DNA of 64,000 nucleotides. It comes from Erythrobacter sanguineus (GTDB lineage: Bacteria > Pseudomonadota > Alphaproteobacteria > Sphingomonadales > Sphingomonadaceae). Location: assembly GCA_945878845.1 (NCBI GenBank), contig CAMCUB010000007.1:1-64000 (forward strand), given 5' to 3'. Positions 45,319 to 54,805 of the stretch are shown piece after piece. The notes under the pieces are model-generated. The model made no database searches, had not been told where the DNA came from, and saw only the letters and a list, made by a program, of their open reading frames with translations. Each line of letters opens with the position of its first letter. The first letter of the stretch is position 1. A program made the translations under genes and the position numbers.

Positions 45319-47025
45319 TCAGAGCACTTCGGCCCGCAGCGTCTTCCTGTCGAGCTTGCCGATCATCGTCTTGGGCAGGCTTTCGCGCACCACCACCATG
45401 TCGACCCGCTCGTGCTTGCCGATCTTGGCGTTGAGCCAGGTCGCCAGCTCCTCGCCGGTCGCGGTGGCGCCTTCGTTCAGGGTGACATAGGCGCGCGGTA
45501 CCTCGCCGCGATATTCCTCGGGAACGCCGATCACCAGCGCTTCCTTCACTGCGGGATGTTCGAGAATTACGTCCTCGACCACGCTCGGAAACACCTTGAA
45601 CCCGCCCACTGCGATCATGTCCTTGATGCGGTCGACGATCTCGAGGAAGCCCTCCGCGTCGATCCGCGCAACATCGCCGGTCCGCAGGTAACGCTTGCCA
45701 TCGCGCTCGACGAAGCTGTCGGCATCGGTCTCGGGCCGGTTCCAGTAGCCGCGCATCACCTGCGGCCCGTGGACGGCAAGCTCCCCCGGCTCGCCTTCGG
45801 GGGCGAGCTTTGCGGGGTCTTCCTTGTCGAGCAGTACCACCTCGGTTCCCGGCACCAGCTGGCCGATCGTCCCGCGCTTGCGGGTGCCGTCATAGGGATT
45901 GGCCGAGACCACGCCCGAGCTTTCGGTCAGGCCATAACCCTCGACCAGCCGGACGCCGGTGGTTTCCTCGAAGCGCACATGCACCGGCCCGGGCATCGGC
46001 GCGCCGCCCGAGATGCAGACCTTGAGCGTGGAGAGATCGGTCTTCGCCAGATCGGGGTGATCGAGGATCGCCTGGAACATCGTCGGCACGCCGGGGAAGC
46101 CGGTGCAGCGGTAGCGCTGGATGGTTGCGAGCACCTGCTTGGTCTCGAACCGCGGCACCATCGCGATTGAGCCGCCGGTCACCATCGCGTGATTGAGCAG
46201 CGCGGTGTTGGCGAAGACGTGGAAGAACGGCAGCGCGCCCATGAACACTTCGCTGCTGGCATTGCCGATGGGGTTCAATGCGGCGACCTGCTGCGCGTTC
46301 ACCGAGAGCTGGTCATGCCCGAGCATCGCGCCCTTGGGCCGCCCGGTGGTGCCGCCGGTATATTGCAGCAGCGCGAGATCGTCGGGGGTGACGTTGGGCA
46401 AGGGATAGACCCGGCCCTCCAGCCACAAGGTGTAGGCCCAATCACCCTGCATGTCATTCCAGCTGCGGATAGCTGAGCCCTCAGGCCCATAGGCCACGTC
46501 CGCGATCTGGCTGCGCTTCAGCAGCTTGAGCGCGAGGCCCTTGTACCACGGCAGCTGGTCCGCAAGACTGCCCACCACCAACGTTTCCAGCGCTGATCCG
46601 TCGAGCACCTTCTTGGCGGTCTTGTATAGTTCGGGCACATCGACCGTCACCAGCACCCGCGTGCCGGAATCGCCGACCTGCCAGCTCAGCTCCTCGACTG
46701 AATAGAGCGGCGAGAAGTTCACGACCACCGCGCCCGCCATCATCGCGCCGTAGTAAGCGGCGGCGTAGATCGGCACATTGGGGAGGAACAGGCCGACGCG
46801 GTCGCCCTTGACGATGCCCATCTCGACCAGCCCGAGCGCGAAGGCGTTCGCAGCCTCGTAGATGTGCTTGTAGCTGTATGTCCGCCCGAGGAAGTGCAAG
46901 AACGGTGCGTTCGGATTCTGGCGCAGGGTGCGTTCGAACAGCGCCGGGAGGCTCGGGGGCGCGAAGGTCGTGTCGAGCGGGACGGGATGGTGATAGGCGA
47001 CAGGCGCGACACTACTGACAGTCAT
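45319..47025 (-). CDS. Long-chain acyl-CoA ligase (AMP-binding)
   Basis: The 568-residue adenylate-forming enzyme activates fatty acids with ATP and CoA. Motifs: LLQYTGGTTGRPKGAML (AMP/ATP loop), VEGYGLTESSG, YLRTGDVARIDAEGF and the C-terminal lysine region ESLPKTMIGKLDRKTLR. It is FadD-like by pattern and might feed beta-oxidation together with ETF. ATG 47025 lies only four bases after a -10-like TATTAT (47035-47030), so the transcript could be leaderless. It is convergent with bactofilin. Confidence 0.93.
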   Translation of the reverse strand: MTVSSVAPVAYHHPVPLDTTFAPPSLPALFERTLRQNPNAPFLHFLGRTYSYKHIYEAANAFALGLVEMGIVKGDRVGLFLPNVPIYAAAYYGAMMAGAVVVNFSPLYSVEELSWQVGDSGTRVLVTVDVPELYKTAKKVLDGSALETLVVGSLADQLPWYKGLALKLLKRSQIADVAYGPEGSAIRSWNDMQGDWAYTLWLEGRVYPLPNVTPDDLALLQYTGGTTGRPKGAMLGHDQLSVNAQQVAALNPIGNASSEVFMGALPFFHVFANTALLNHAMVTGGSIAMVPRFETKQVLATIQRYRCTGFPGVPTMFQAILDHPDLAKTDLSTLKVCISGGAPMPGPVHVRFEETTGVRLVEGYGLTESSGVVSANPYDGTRKRGTIGQLVPGTEVVLLDKEDPAKLAPEGEPGELAVHGPQVMRGYWNRPETDADSFVERDGKRYLRTGDVARIDAEGFLEIVDRIKDMIAVGGFKVFPSVVEDVILEHPAVKEALVIGVPEEYRGEVPRAYVTLNEGATATGEELATWLNAKIGKHERVDMVVVRESLPKTMIGKLDRKTLRAEVL

Positions 47026-47119
47026 GTCAATAATAGTGTCCGACAATCTCCCGCCGCACAAGCGAAACTGCGGAGGAATTGCGTCCGTTTCATCCCCCGC
47101 CCCGGGCCTGACCCGGGGC

Positions 47120-47262
47120 CGGGTTTAACGCGAGTGGGGGCAGGACGACTTCGGCCCGCCATAGGACGGGCCGCGAGCGCACGCGCGCGAGCCGTAGGCG
47201 ATCAGGCCCGCAGGGCCTGAAGCTCGCCGAGGAGTGCCCGCGGAGGCGGGCACACACACACA
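47120..47262 (-). repeat. CTCC-hairpin 3'-end element, copy 4 (after trcR)
   Basis: On the minus strand after the trcR stop: TTTGTGTGT, an 8-bp stem GTGCCCGC/GCGGGCAC (47253-47234) with loop CTCC, then TCCTCGG. A second hairpin CAGGCCC-TGCG-GGCCTG and a third GC-rich inverted repeat (CGGCCCGTCC..GGCGGGCCG) follow. The stem matches copy 2, the flanks differ. The rest of the 47026-47266 gap holds no gene. Confidence 0.72.
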
Positions 47263-47266
47263 AAGG

Positions 47267-48004
47267 TCAGATAAACCCGCTCTCGGGGTCGATCTTCTGC
47301 TCTTCGGCCTCGGCGGCGCGGCGGGCGGCGAGCCATTCTGCGGCCTCGGCCTCCTGCGCGGCTTGGGCAGCGGCCTTGTGGGTCGCATCACGCTCGGCGC
47401 GCAGTTCGGCGATCAGGTTTTCGCGATCATTGCGCTCGGGCTTGGGCGCGGCGTCGGCGTCCTCGGTGATCCCGGCGCGCTTGGCGGCCTTGGCGACCAT
47501 CGCGTCCAGTTCACGCTGCGAACACAGGCCGAGCGTCACCGGATCCTTGGGCTGGATGTTGGCGATGTTCCAGTGCGTGCGGTCGCGCAGCGCGCCGATG
47601 GTGTTGCGGGTGGTGCCGATCAGCTTGGAGATCTGCGCGTCCGACACCTCGGGGTGGTTGCGCAGGATCCAGGCGATGCCGTCGGGCTTGTCCTGGCGCT
47701 TCGACACAGGGGTATAGCGCGGGCCCTTGGTGCGGGTCACTTCGACCGGCGCCTTGTGCATCTTGAGCGAATAGGCCGAGTCGTTCTGCCCGAGCTCGAT
47801 CTCGCCCTGCGTCAGCTCGCCCGAGTGGACGGGGTCGCGCCCGGTGTACTTGCTGCCGGCCAGATCGTCGGCCATCGCCTGCACTTCGAGGATGTGGAGG
47901 CCGCAAAACTCGGCGATCTGCTCGAAGGAGAGCGCGGTGTTGTCCACCAGCCAGGTCGCGGTGGCATGCGGCATCAGCGGCTTGGGCTGATCCTTGGTCG
48001 CCAT
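47267..48004 (-). CDS. trcR: TrcR-type (DUF1013) cell-cycle transcriptional regulator
   Basis: The 245-residue protein matches DUF1013: MPHATATWLVDNTALSFEQIAEFC, LHILEVQAMADD, GRDPVHSGELTQGEIE and HPEVSDAQISKLIGTT..RDRTHWN, the last with helix-turn-helix character. The C-terminal 60 residues form a charged Ala-rich coiled coil. DUF1013 proteins are essential or cell-cycle regulated in several alphaproteobacteria. GGAGA precedes ATG 48004. It lies 98 bases downstream of agt on the same strand. Confidence 0.88.
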   Translation of the reverse strand: MATKDQPKPLMPHATATWLVDNTALSFEQIAEFCGLHILEVQAMADDLAGSKYTGRDPVHSGELTQGEIELGQNDSAYSLKMHKAPVEVTRTKGPRYTPVSKRQDKPDGIAWILRNHPEVSDAQISKLIGTTRNTIGALRDRTHWNIANIQPKDPVTLGLCSQRELDAMVAKAAKRAGITEDADAAPKPERNDRENLIAELRAERDATHKAAAQAAQEAEAAEWLAARRAAEAEEQKIDPESGFI

Positions 48005-48102
48005 GGGGAAATCTCCGTTGAAAATAGAAGGGCCGCCCCTTTCGGAGCGGCCGCAATGCCGCAGCAGATAAGCGAAATGCCGCGAAACGGCAAGAAATGG
48101 AT

Positions 48103-49224
48103 TCAGAATACGTCCGGAGTTTGCAGGCTGACCGCCTCGTCCTCTTCCAGCGCTACCAGACCCGTGAGGAACTGGCGGGTTGCCGCGTCCCACGAGAACG
48201 ACGCGCCATAGGCCGCGCATGCCGCGCGGTCGCAGTAGCGCGCCGCGTCGATCGCGCGGGTCAGGTCCTCGTGCATCGCGCCGACCTCGTCGGTGACGAT
48301 GTCGAGCGGGCCGGGCACCGGGAAGGCGGCGACCGGCGTGCCGCAGGCGAGCGCCTCGATCATGACGAGGCCGAAGGTGTCGGTGCGGCTCGGGAAGACG
48401 AAGACATGCGCTCCGGCATAGCAGCCGGCGAGCTCGGTCCCCGTCCGCTTGCCGAGGAACAGCGCATTCGGGAACTTCGCCGCAAGGCTTGCGCGGGCCG
48501 GGCCGTCGCCGACCACCACCTTGGTGCCGGGATAGGAGCAGGCAAGGAAGGCCTCGATGTTCTTCTCCACCGCGATGCGGCCGACATAAAGCAGGATCGG
48601 GCCCTCAAGGCCGGCATATTCGGGCGGCGGCGGCGCATCGGGCGAGAAGCAGGTGAGGTCTACCCCCCGGCTCCAATGGGTGAGCTGGGTCAGGCCCTGC
48701 TCGCGCAATTGCGCACGGATCGTCTCGGTCGCGACCATGATCCGCTGCGCCGGGCGGTGGAACCAGCGGATATAGGGCCAGAAGGCGCTCGCGGGCAGGC
48801 CGGTGCGGCGCGCGAGGTAATCGGGGAACTGGGTGTGGTAGGCGGTGGTGAAAGGCACCTTGCGCCGCAGACAGTAACGCCGCGCGGCGAAGCCCAGCGG
48901 GCCCTCGGTGGCGATATGCACCGCCTCGGGCTTGATCTTGGCGAGCTGCCGCCCGACCGCGCCCGGGGCGGTCAGCGCGAGGCGAATCTCGGGATAGGTC
49001 GGCGCAGGGATCGAGGGGTAGCCCTCGGGGCTGATCACGGTGACCTCGTGCCCCCAGCCGCGCAGCACTTCGCAGGTGGTCGAGAGCGTGCGCACCACCC
49101 CGTTGGTCTGGGGGTGCCAAGCATCGGTGACGATCGCGATCGACGCAGGCACGGGCCCCGAGGGCGCGATCGCAGCCGGGGCGGGAGAGGCGCTGTCGGT
49201 CGGGATCGTCGTCAGCCGGTTCAC
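48103..49224 (-). CDS. GT4-family glycosyltransferase, likely Agt-type glycolipid synthase
   Basis: The 373-residue two-domain glycosyltransferase has IVTDAWHPQTNGVVRTL, EAVHIATEGPLGFAAR, FTTAYHTQFPDYLA, YVGRIAVEKNIEAFL and the donor-binding ExxxxxxxE in DTFGLVMIEALACG. This is the SqdX/Agt-like branch that adds sugar to diacylglycerol. The GTG start overlaps the stop of the metallophosphatase gene. In alphaproteobacteria an agt next to plcP makes glycolipids that replace phospholipids under phosphate limitation; I infer that role here. Confidence 0.82.
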   Translation of the reverse strand: MNRLTTIPTDSASPAPAAIAPSGPVPASIAIVTDAWHPQTNGVVRTLSTTCEVLRGWGHEVTVISPEGYPSIPAPTYPEIRLALTAPGAVGRQLAKIKPEAVHIATEGPLGFAARRYCLRRKVPFTTAYHTQFPDYLARRTGLPASAFWPYIRWFHRPAQRIMVATETIRAQLREQGLTQLTHWSRGVDLTCFSPDAPPPPEYAGLEGPILLYVGRIAVEKNIEAFLACSYPGTKVVVGDGPARASLAAKFPNALFLGKRTGTELAGCYAGAHVFVFPSRTDTFGLVMIEALACGTPVAAFPVPGPLDIVTDEVGAMHEDLTRAIDAARYCDRAACAAYGASFSWDAATRQFLTGLVALEEDEAVSLQTPDVF

Positions 49225-50138
49225 GCCGCCTCGCGCGCCGGATCCGTCGCGGGCGCTCCGGCGTCGGCCGGTGCTGCCTCACCTTCGACGCGGCGCTTCA
49301 TCTCTTCGGGCCAGTGGAGGATTTCCATGCGTCCGTCGTGATGCTCGACCAAGGCGTTGCAGCCTTCGACCCAGTCGCCGTCGTTCCAGTATTCGACCGG
49401 CTTGCCATTGTGCTCGAACATGCGGAATTCGGCGGTGTGGATGTGCCCGCAGACCACCCCGTCCACGCCGCGCTCGCCAGCGGCGCGGGCGACGACTTCC
49501 TCGTACTTGCCGATGAACTCGACCGCGTTCTTGACCTTGTGCTTGGCAGCCTTGCTGAGCGACCAGTAGGGCTTGCCCATCCAGCGCCGCACGGTGTTCA
49601 CTGCCACGTTGCACTTCATCATCATATGATAGGCATGATCGCCCACGAAAGCGAGCCAGCGGTGCGAGAGCATCACCGCGTCGAACTCGTCACCGTGGAG
49701 CACCATCAGACGGCGGCCGTCGGCGGTGTCGTGGAAGGCCGCACGGCGGATCTCGATCCCGCCGAAATTGAGGCCGGTGAACTGGCGGAACATCTCGTCA
49801 TGGTTGCCCGGGATGTAGACCACCCGGGTGCCGCGCCGGGCGCGCTTCATGATGCGCCACACGATGTCGTTGTGCGCCGAGGGCCAGTAGAACTTCTTCT
49901 TGAGCCGCCAGCCATCGATGATGTCGCCGACGAGATACATGGTCTCGCTGTCGACATTGTCGAGGAAGTCTATCAGCAGCTCGGCATTGCAGCCCTTGGT
50001 GCCGAGGTGGACGTCGCTGATCCATACCGTGCGGTAGGAGCGGCGGGCGTTGCCCTCAGGCTCGGGGATGCGCGGCGTTGCCGACGGGAAGCTGGCAATG
50101 TTGTCGCTGATCAGGTCGGAGAGGTCGGCACTGGTCAT
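49221..50138 (-). CDS. PlcP-type metallophosphoesterase (phospholipase C for lipid remodelling)
   Basis: The 305-residue calcineurin-like enzyme has the metal motifs ISDVHLGTKGCNAELL, YLVGDIIDGW, VVYIPGNHDEMFR, LHGDEFDAVM and GVVCGHIHTAEFR. Sequence style (KKFYWPSAHNDIV; LSKAAKHKVKNAVEFIG) matches PlcP of rhizobia rather than LpxH of lipid A synthesis, though databases often label it UDP-diacylglucosamine diphosphatase. It would release diacylglycerol from phospholipids. AAGGG precedes the ATG, and a Pho-box-like repeat lies about 50 bases upstream. Confidence 0.8.
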   Translation of the reverse strand: MTSADLSDLISDNIASFPSATPRIPEPEGNARRSYRTVWISDVHLGTKGCNAELLIDFLDNVDSETMYLVGDIIDGWRLKKKFYWPSAHNDIVWRIMKRARRGTRVVYIPGNHDEMFRQFTGLNFGGIEIRRAAFHDTADGRRLMVLHGDEFDAVMLSHRWLAFVGDHAYHMMMKCNVAVNTVRRWMGKPYWSLSKAAKHKVKNAVEFIGKYEEVVARAAGERGVDGVVCGHIHTAEFRMFEHNGKPVEYWNDGDWVEGCNALVEHHDGRMEILHWPEEMKRRVEGEAAPADAGAPATDPAREAA

Positions 50139-50152
50139 GAGTAACCCTTGAG

Positions 50153-50259
50153 TGTCATGGCTCGTCCGACCCCCATGACAGCCAATTGTTACAGCCGACT
50201 CACAGGCAAATGACGGTTTCGCGTCATTTTGCGAAAGGTGAACGAGTCAATCGTGACTC
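50153..50259. promoter_or_regulatory. Three stacked inverted repeats upstream of plcP
   Basis: TGTCATGG/CCATGACA (50153-50160, 50173-50180), AAATGACG/CGTCATTT (50208-50215, 50222-50229) and GAGTCA/TGACTC (50244-50249, 50254-50259) are perfect. They flank the Pho-box-like repeat in the 214-base gap between plcP and the GST gene. Their binding proteins are unknown. No gene is seen in this gap. Confidence 0.5.
50175..50205 (-). promoter_or_regulatory. Candidate Pho box of the plcP-agt operon
   Basis: Minus-strand half-sites CTGTGAG (50205-50199) and CTGTAAC (50194-50188) repeat at an 11-base interval, the spacing of PhoB sites (CTGTCAT-N4-CTGTCAT); each matches 5 of 7 positions. A perfect CTGTCAT follows at 50181-50175, though six bases away, and its TGTCAT could serve as a -10. 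Distance from the pair to the plcP ATG is 49 bases. Confidence 0.6.
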
Positions 50260-50352
50260 ATGCAGGGCAATGTTTGACTGGAAAATGACTGCCGCGCGAC
50301 AATTCAAGTGGTCGCGCAGCTGTCCCGTCGCTGTCCGCCGCCGCCGGGCGGG

Positions 50353-50982
50353 TCAGTCCATCGGGACAAAGCCGGGGAGCGCCTCGACCCGTGCGATCCA
50401 CGCCTGCACGTGGGCGTAATCACCGAGGCCGAAGCCGCCCTCTTCGGCGACGTGGGTGTAAGGGAACAGAGCAATGTCGGCGAGCGTCGGGGCGTCGCCG
50501 CAGAAGAAGGCGTGGGTCGCAAGGTGCCGGTTCATCAGCTCCAGCGCCGCGCAGCCCGCCATGCGCTTGGCCATGATCTGCGCGCGCTGCTCGGCCGAGA
50601 GGTTCGCCTCGCCCACGAAGCGCAGCCAGAACCGGAGCGTCGCGACATTGGGTTCATGGTTGTATTGCTCGAAGAACATCCAGCGCAGGCAGTCGGCCTC
50701 GCCGAAACGGTCCGCCGGGATCAGCGCGCTGCCATGAGCGATATACCAGCAGGCGGCGTTGCTTTCTGGCAAGAAGCGCGCGTCTGCGCCCTCCCCGATC
50801 TGGAGCACCGGAATGCGGCCATTGGCGTTGACCGCCCTGAGGAACTCGGGCGTGCGGGTCTCGCCCTTCATGATGTCGTAGCCGCGCAGCGCCAGCGGCA
50901 GGCCGAGCAGCGCCGCGGTCAACCGGATCTTGTAGCAATTCCCGCTACGCGGATCTTCGTGGAGGGTGAGCGCCTCAGCCAT
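50353..50982 (-). CDS. Glutathione S-transferase family protein
   Basis: The 209-residue protein has an N-terminal thioredoxin-like domain (EDPRSGNCYKIRLTAALLGL, NGRIPVLQIGE with the cis-proline, ESNAACWYIA) and a helical C-terminal domain (PTLADIALFPYTHVAEEGGF). The usual catalytic Ser/Cys position is in RSGNCYK. Substrate unknown. It overlaps the upstream quinone oxidoreductase gene by eight bases, so the two are co-expressed and may both handle electrophiles. Confidence 0.9.
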   Translation of the reverse strand: MAEALTLHEDPRSGNCYKIRLTAALLGLPLALRGYDIMKGETRTPEFLRAVNANGRIPVLQIGEGADARFLPESNAACWYIAHGSALIPADRFGEADCLRWMFFEQYNHEPNVATLRFWLRFVGEANLSAEQRAQIMAKRMAGCAALELMNRHLATHAFFCGDAPTLADIALFPYTHVAEEGGFGLGDYAHVQAWIARVEALPGFVPMD

Positions 50983-51973
50983 TGCCGCCTTCCTTGGCGA
51001 CCTCGAGCACGATCTTGCCGATATGCTCGCCCGCTTCCATCCGCGCGTGGGCGGCGGCGGCTTCGGCGAGGGGGAAGCTCATGTCCATCACCGGCGCGAT
51101 CTCGCCCTCGGCGAACAGCGGCCAGGCATTGTCGGTGATCTCGTCGGCGAGCGCGGATTTGAACGCGTCAGAGCGCGGGCGCAGGGTCGATCCGGTCAGC
51201 GTCAGCCGGCGCATCATCACCTGCGCCATATTGATTTCGGCCCGCGTGCCGCCCAGCACCGCGATGGTGACGTGGCGGCCATCCTCGGCGAGGCACTTGA
51301 GGTTCTTGGCGACATAATCGCCCGAGACCATGTCGAGCACGATGTCGACGCCCTTGCTTGCCGTGTGCGCCATCACCGCGTCGACGAAATCAGTCTCGCG
51401 GTAGTTGATCGCAAGGTCCGCACCGATTCGGGTCGCGGCCGCGCATTTGGCCGCATCGCCGCAGGTCACGATCACCTCCATGTCGAAGGCCTTGGCAAGG
51501 CTGATCGCCATGGTGCCGATTCCAGAGGTGCCGCCATGGACCAGCACGCGCTCGCCATCGCGGGCGAGGCCGCGTTCGAACAGGTTGTGCCACACGGTGA
51601 ACAGGGTCTCAGGGATCGCAGCGGCCTCGGACAGCAACATCCCCGAGGGCACCGGCAGGCAGTGCTGCCAATGCGCGGCGCAATGTTCGGCATAGCCGCC
51701 GCCCGGCGTAAGTGCCGCGACATGCTGGCCGATCATCTCGCGCGGGACTTCGGTGCCGACCGCAACGATCTCGCCCGAAACCTCGAGCCCCAGCAAGGGC
51801 GAGGCGCCCGGCGGGGCGGGGTAGAGCCCGGCGCGCTGGAGGCAATCGGGGCGGTTGACCCCGGCATAGGCGACGCGGATCAGCACGTCGTCGGGCCGCA
51901 GCCGCGGGACCGGCGACGTCTGGATGCACAGCACCTCGGGCCCGCCGGGCGCGTCGAACCCAATCGATTGCAT
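50975..51973 (-). CDS. NAD(P)H:quinone oxidoreductase (zinc-free MDR family)
   Basis: The 332-residue medium-chain dehydrogenase-like protein has PRLRPDDVLIRVAYAGVNRPD, LLGLEVSGEIVAVG and ERVLVHGGTSGIGTMAISLAK for nucleotide binding. It lacks the zinc cysteines of alcohol dehydrogenases, as in quinone reductases of the zeta-crystallin/PIG3 type. ATG 51973 (MQSIGFDAPGG) matches family starts; an upstream ATG at 52009 would add 12 residues. The gene is divergent from the DUF1192 gene. Confidence 0.9.
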   Translation of the reverse strand: MQSIGFDAPGGPEVLCIQTSPVPRLRPDDVLIRVAYAGVNRPDCLQRAGLYPAPPGASPLLGLEVSGEIVAVGTEVPREMIGQHVAALTPGGGYAEHCAAHWQHCLPVPSGMLLSEAAAIPETLFTVWHNLFERGLARDGERVLVHGGTSGIGTMAISLAKAFDMEVIVTCGDAAKCAAATRIGADLAINYRETDFVDAVMAHTASKGVDIVLDMVSGDYVAKNLKCLAEDGRHVTIAVLGGTRAEINMAQVMMRRLTLTGSTLRPRSDAFKSALADEITDNAWPLFAEGEIAPVMDMSFPLAEAAAAHARMEAGEHIGKIVLEVAKEGGNG

Positions 51974-52108
51974 GGTCTCCGGTAGACCCAGACCGCCACT
52001 CACCCCCATTACTGTCGTCCCCGCACCCGCAAATTAACCATAGTTCACCTCGCGAATAACCGTCTCGCCGATTGACAGCAAGCCGCTTGGGGCGGATGCT
52101 GCGAGGCA

Positions 52109-52312
52109 ATGGAAGAACCCGATCGCCCCCGGCCTGTCGGAGACGCCGCCTCGAGCCTCGCTGCCGAGGACCTTGCCCCCTACTCGCAAGCCGAACTGGA
52201 CGAACGCATCGCCCTGCTCGAGGCTGAAATTGCCCGCGTTTCCGCACATCGCGCCAAGGCCGCCGCCCACCGCGCCGCTGCCGACGCGCTGTTCGGGAGA
52301 GACGGTGGATGA
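52109..52312 (+). CDS. DUF1192-family small protein
   Basis: The 67-residue protein has an acidic N-terminus and the DUF1192 helix YSQAELDERIALLEAEIARV, predicted to form a coiled coil. The family is confined to alphaproteobacteria and has no established function. It lies between the divergent quinone oxidoreductase and clpA, 129 bases from the latter. Confidence 0.9.
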   Translation: MEEPDRPRPVGDAASSLAAEDLAPYSQAELDERIALLEAEIARVSAHRAKAAAHRAAADALFGRDGG

Positions 52313-52441
52313 TTTTCCCGTCCTGCCCCGTTCTTATCCTGCCACGGGATTCGCAATTCCTGCACCCCGACCCATATAGTCGAAATCTGGCCTCTCCCGC
52401 CCCCTCGCCATGGGCATCCACCCGCTGAAAAGGCCTCTCCC

Positions 52442-54805
52442 ATGCCCAGCTTCGCCCAGAACCTCGAACGCACGCTGCACAACGCGCTCGGCAATGCTTC
52501 GGAACGGCGGCACGAATATGCCACGCTCGAACACCTGCTCCTGGCGCTGATCGATGATGAGGACGCCGCCGCCGTGATGGCCGCCTGCGGGGTCGACCTG
52601 GCCGAGCTTGGCGAGGTGGTGAAGCAGTATCTCGATCAGGAATACCAGAGCCTCAAGACCGAGGACGGCGCCGATCCGCAGCCCACTGCCGGCTTCCAGC
52701 GGGTGATCCAGCGCGCGATCCTGCATGTCCAGTCCTCCGGCAAGGACACCGTCACCGGCGCCAACGTGCTGGTCGCGCTGTTCTCCGAGCGCGATTCCTA
52801 TGCGGTCTATTTCCTCCAGCAGCAGGATATGAGCCGGCTGGATGCGGTGAGCTATATCAGCCACGGCATCGGCAAGGGCGGGCGCCAGATCGAGCCCAAG
52901 AGCCCGCAGGGCACCGACAAGGCCGAGGAATCGACGCAGCAAAGCAAGGAGAGCGGCGGCAACAAGAAGGAAACCGCGCTCGACCAGTTCACCGTCAACC
53001 TCAACGCCAAGGCCGAAGCCGGCAAGATCGACCCGCTGATCGGCCGCGGGCCGGAGGTTGACCGGACGATCCAGATCCTGTGCCGCCGGTCGAAGAACAA
53101 CCCGCTCTATGTCGGCGATCCCGGCGTCGGCAAGACCGCGATTGCCGAAGGTCTGGCGCGCAAGATCGTCGAGGGCGATGTGCCCGAGGTACTGGCCGAG
53201 GCGGTGATCTATTCGCTCGACATGGGCGCGCTGCTCGCGGGCACGCGCTATCGCGGCGACTTCGAAGAGCGGCTCAAGCAGGTCGTCAACGAGCTTGAGG
53301 CCATGCCGCACGCGGTGCTGTTCATCGACGAGATCCACACCGTGATCGGCGCGGGCGCAACCAGCGGCGGGGCGATGGACGCCTCGAACCTGTTGAAGCC
53401 CGCCCTGTCGAGCGGCGCGATCCGCTGCATCGGTTCGACCACCTACAAGGAATTCCGCAACCACTTCGAAAAGGACCGCGCCCTGCTGCGCCGGTTCCAG
53501 AAGATCGACGTGAACGAGCCGACCATCGAGGACACGATCAAGATCCTCAAGGGTCTGCGCACCGCCTTCGAGGATCACCACAAGGTCAAGTACACGCCCG
53601 ATGCGATCAAGACCGCGGTGGAACTCTCGGCGCGCTACATCAATGACCGCAAGCTGCCCGACAAGGCGATCGACGTGATCGACGAAGTCGGCGCGATGCA
53701 GATGCTGGTGCCGCCAAGCCGCCGCAAGAAGACCATCACCGCGCGCGAAATCGAAATGGTGATCGCGACGATGGCGCGCATTCCTCCGAAGTCGGTCAGC
53801 AAGGACGACAAGAAGGCGCTCGAGAACCTTGAGCGCGATCTCAAGCACGTGGTGTTTGGGCAGGACGATGCGATTGTCCGGCTTGCGACCGCGATGAAGC
53901 TCAGCCGCGCAGGCTTGCGCGATCCGGACAAGCCGATTGGCTCGTTCCTGTTCAGCGGCCCCACCGGCGTCGGCAAGACCGAAGTCGCGCGCCAGCTTGC
54001 CACGATCATGGGAATCGAGCTCAAGCGCTTCGACATGTCCGAATATATGGAGCGCCACAGCGTCTCCCGCCTGATCGGCGCGCCTCCGGGCTATGTCGGC
54101 TATGATCAGGGCGGCCTCCTCACCGATGCCGTCGACCAGAACCCGCATTGCGTGCTGCTGCTCGACGAGATCGAGAAGGCCCACCCCGACCTGTTCAACA
54201 TCCTGTTGCAGGTGATGGATAACGGGCGCCTGACCGATCACCACGGCAAGACGGTCGATTTCCGCAATGTGGTCCTGATCATGACCACCAATGCGGGCGC
54301 GGCCGACATGGCGCGGCAGGGCATCGGCTTCGGTGACGTGTCGAAGGAAGACGCGGGCGACGAGGCGGTGAAGAAGATGTTCACCCCCGAATTCCGCAAC
54401 CGTCTCGATGCGATCGTGCCCTTCGCCTATCTCGGCAAGAGCATCGTTGCCCGCGTGGTCGACAAGTTCATCCTCCAGCTGGAACTCCAGCTGGCCGAAC
54501 AGAACGTCCACATCCAGTTCGACACCGACGCGCGTGCGTGGCTGGCGGACAAGGGCTATGACAAGCTCTACGGCGCCCGTCCGATGAGCCGCCTGATCCA
54601 GGAAAAGATCAAGCAGCCGCTCGCCGAGGAACTGCTGTTCGGCAAGCTGGCCGAGGGCGGCGAGGTGCATGTCAGCATCAAGGACAACAAGCCGAGCTTC
54701 GAGATGACCCCGGCCCCGCCCAAGGTGAAGCCGGCCAAGAAGGTCTCGATGAAGAAGAAGGGCGCGCCGGCAAAGAAGCCCGCGACCGAATCCGACGAGG
54801 GCTGA
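52442..54805 (+). CDS. clpA: ATP-dependent Clp protease ATP-binding subunit ClpA
   Basis: AAA+ unfoldase that feeds ClpP. The 787-residue protein has the N-terminal double Clp_N repeat ([16 protein letters not shown]), D1 with [14 protein letters not shown] and D2 with [14 protein letters not shown], plus the [11 protein letters not shown] sensor region. Its C-terminal 35 residues are an added Lys/Pro-rich tail ([14 protein letters not shown]). A -10-like CCCATATAGT lies at 52371-52380. No clpS adaptor gene sits beside it, although clpS-clpA pairs are common. The stop overlaps the next gene's ATG. Confidence 0.96.
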   Translation: MPSFAQNLERTLHNALGNASERRHEYATLEHLLLALIDDEDAAAVMAACGVDLAELGEVVKQYLDQEYQSLKTEDGADPQPTAGFQRVIQRAILHVQSSGKDTVTGANVLVALFSERDSYAVYFLQQQDMSRLDAVSYISHGIGKGGRQIEPKSPQGTDKAEESTQQSKESGGNKKETALDQFTVNLNAKAEAGKIDPLIGRGPEVDRTIQILCRRSKNNPLYVGDPGVGKTAIAEGLARKIVEGDVPEVLAEAVIYSLDMGALLAGTRYRGDFEERLKQVVNELEAMPHAVLFIDEIHTVIGAGATSGGAMDASNLLKPALSSGAIRCIGSTTYKEFRNHFEKDRALLRRFQKIDVNEPTIEDTIKILKGLRTAFEDHHKVKYTPDAIKTAVELSARYINDRKLPDKAIDVIDEVGAMQMLVPPSRRKKTITAREIEMVIATMARIPPKSVSKDDKKALENLERDLKHVVFGQDDAIVRLATAMKLSRAGLRDPDKPIGSFLFSGPTGVGKTEVARQLATIMGIELKRFDMSEYMERHSVSRLIGAPPGYVGYDQGGLLTDAVDQNPHCVLLLDEIEKAHPDLFNILLQVMDNGRLTDHHGKTVDFRNVVLIMTTNAGAADMARQGIGFGDVSKEDAGDEAVKKMFTPEFRNRLDAIVPFAYLGKSIVARVVDKFILQLELQLAEQNVHIQFDTDARAWLADKGYDKLYGARPMSRLIQEKIKQPLAEELLFGKLAEGGEVHVSIKDNKPSFEMTPAPPKVKPAKKVSMKKKGAPAKKPATESDEG

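Noticed and set aside
49221..50138. LpxH (UDP-2,3-diacylglucosamine diphosphatase) for the metallophosphoesterase
   Set aside because: The operon with an Agt-type transferase, the Pho-box-like site and the KKFYWPSAHNDIV-type segments fit PlcP better. It is kept as an alternative only.
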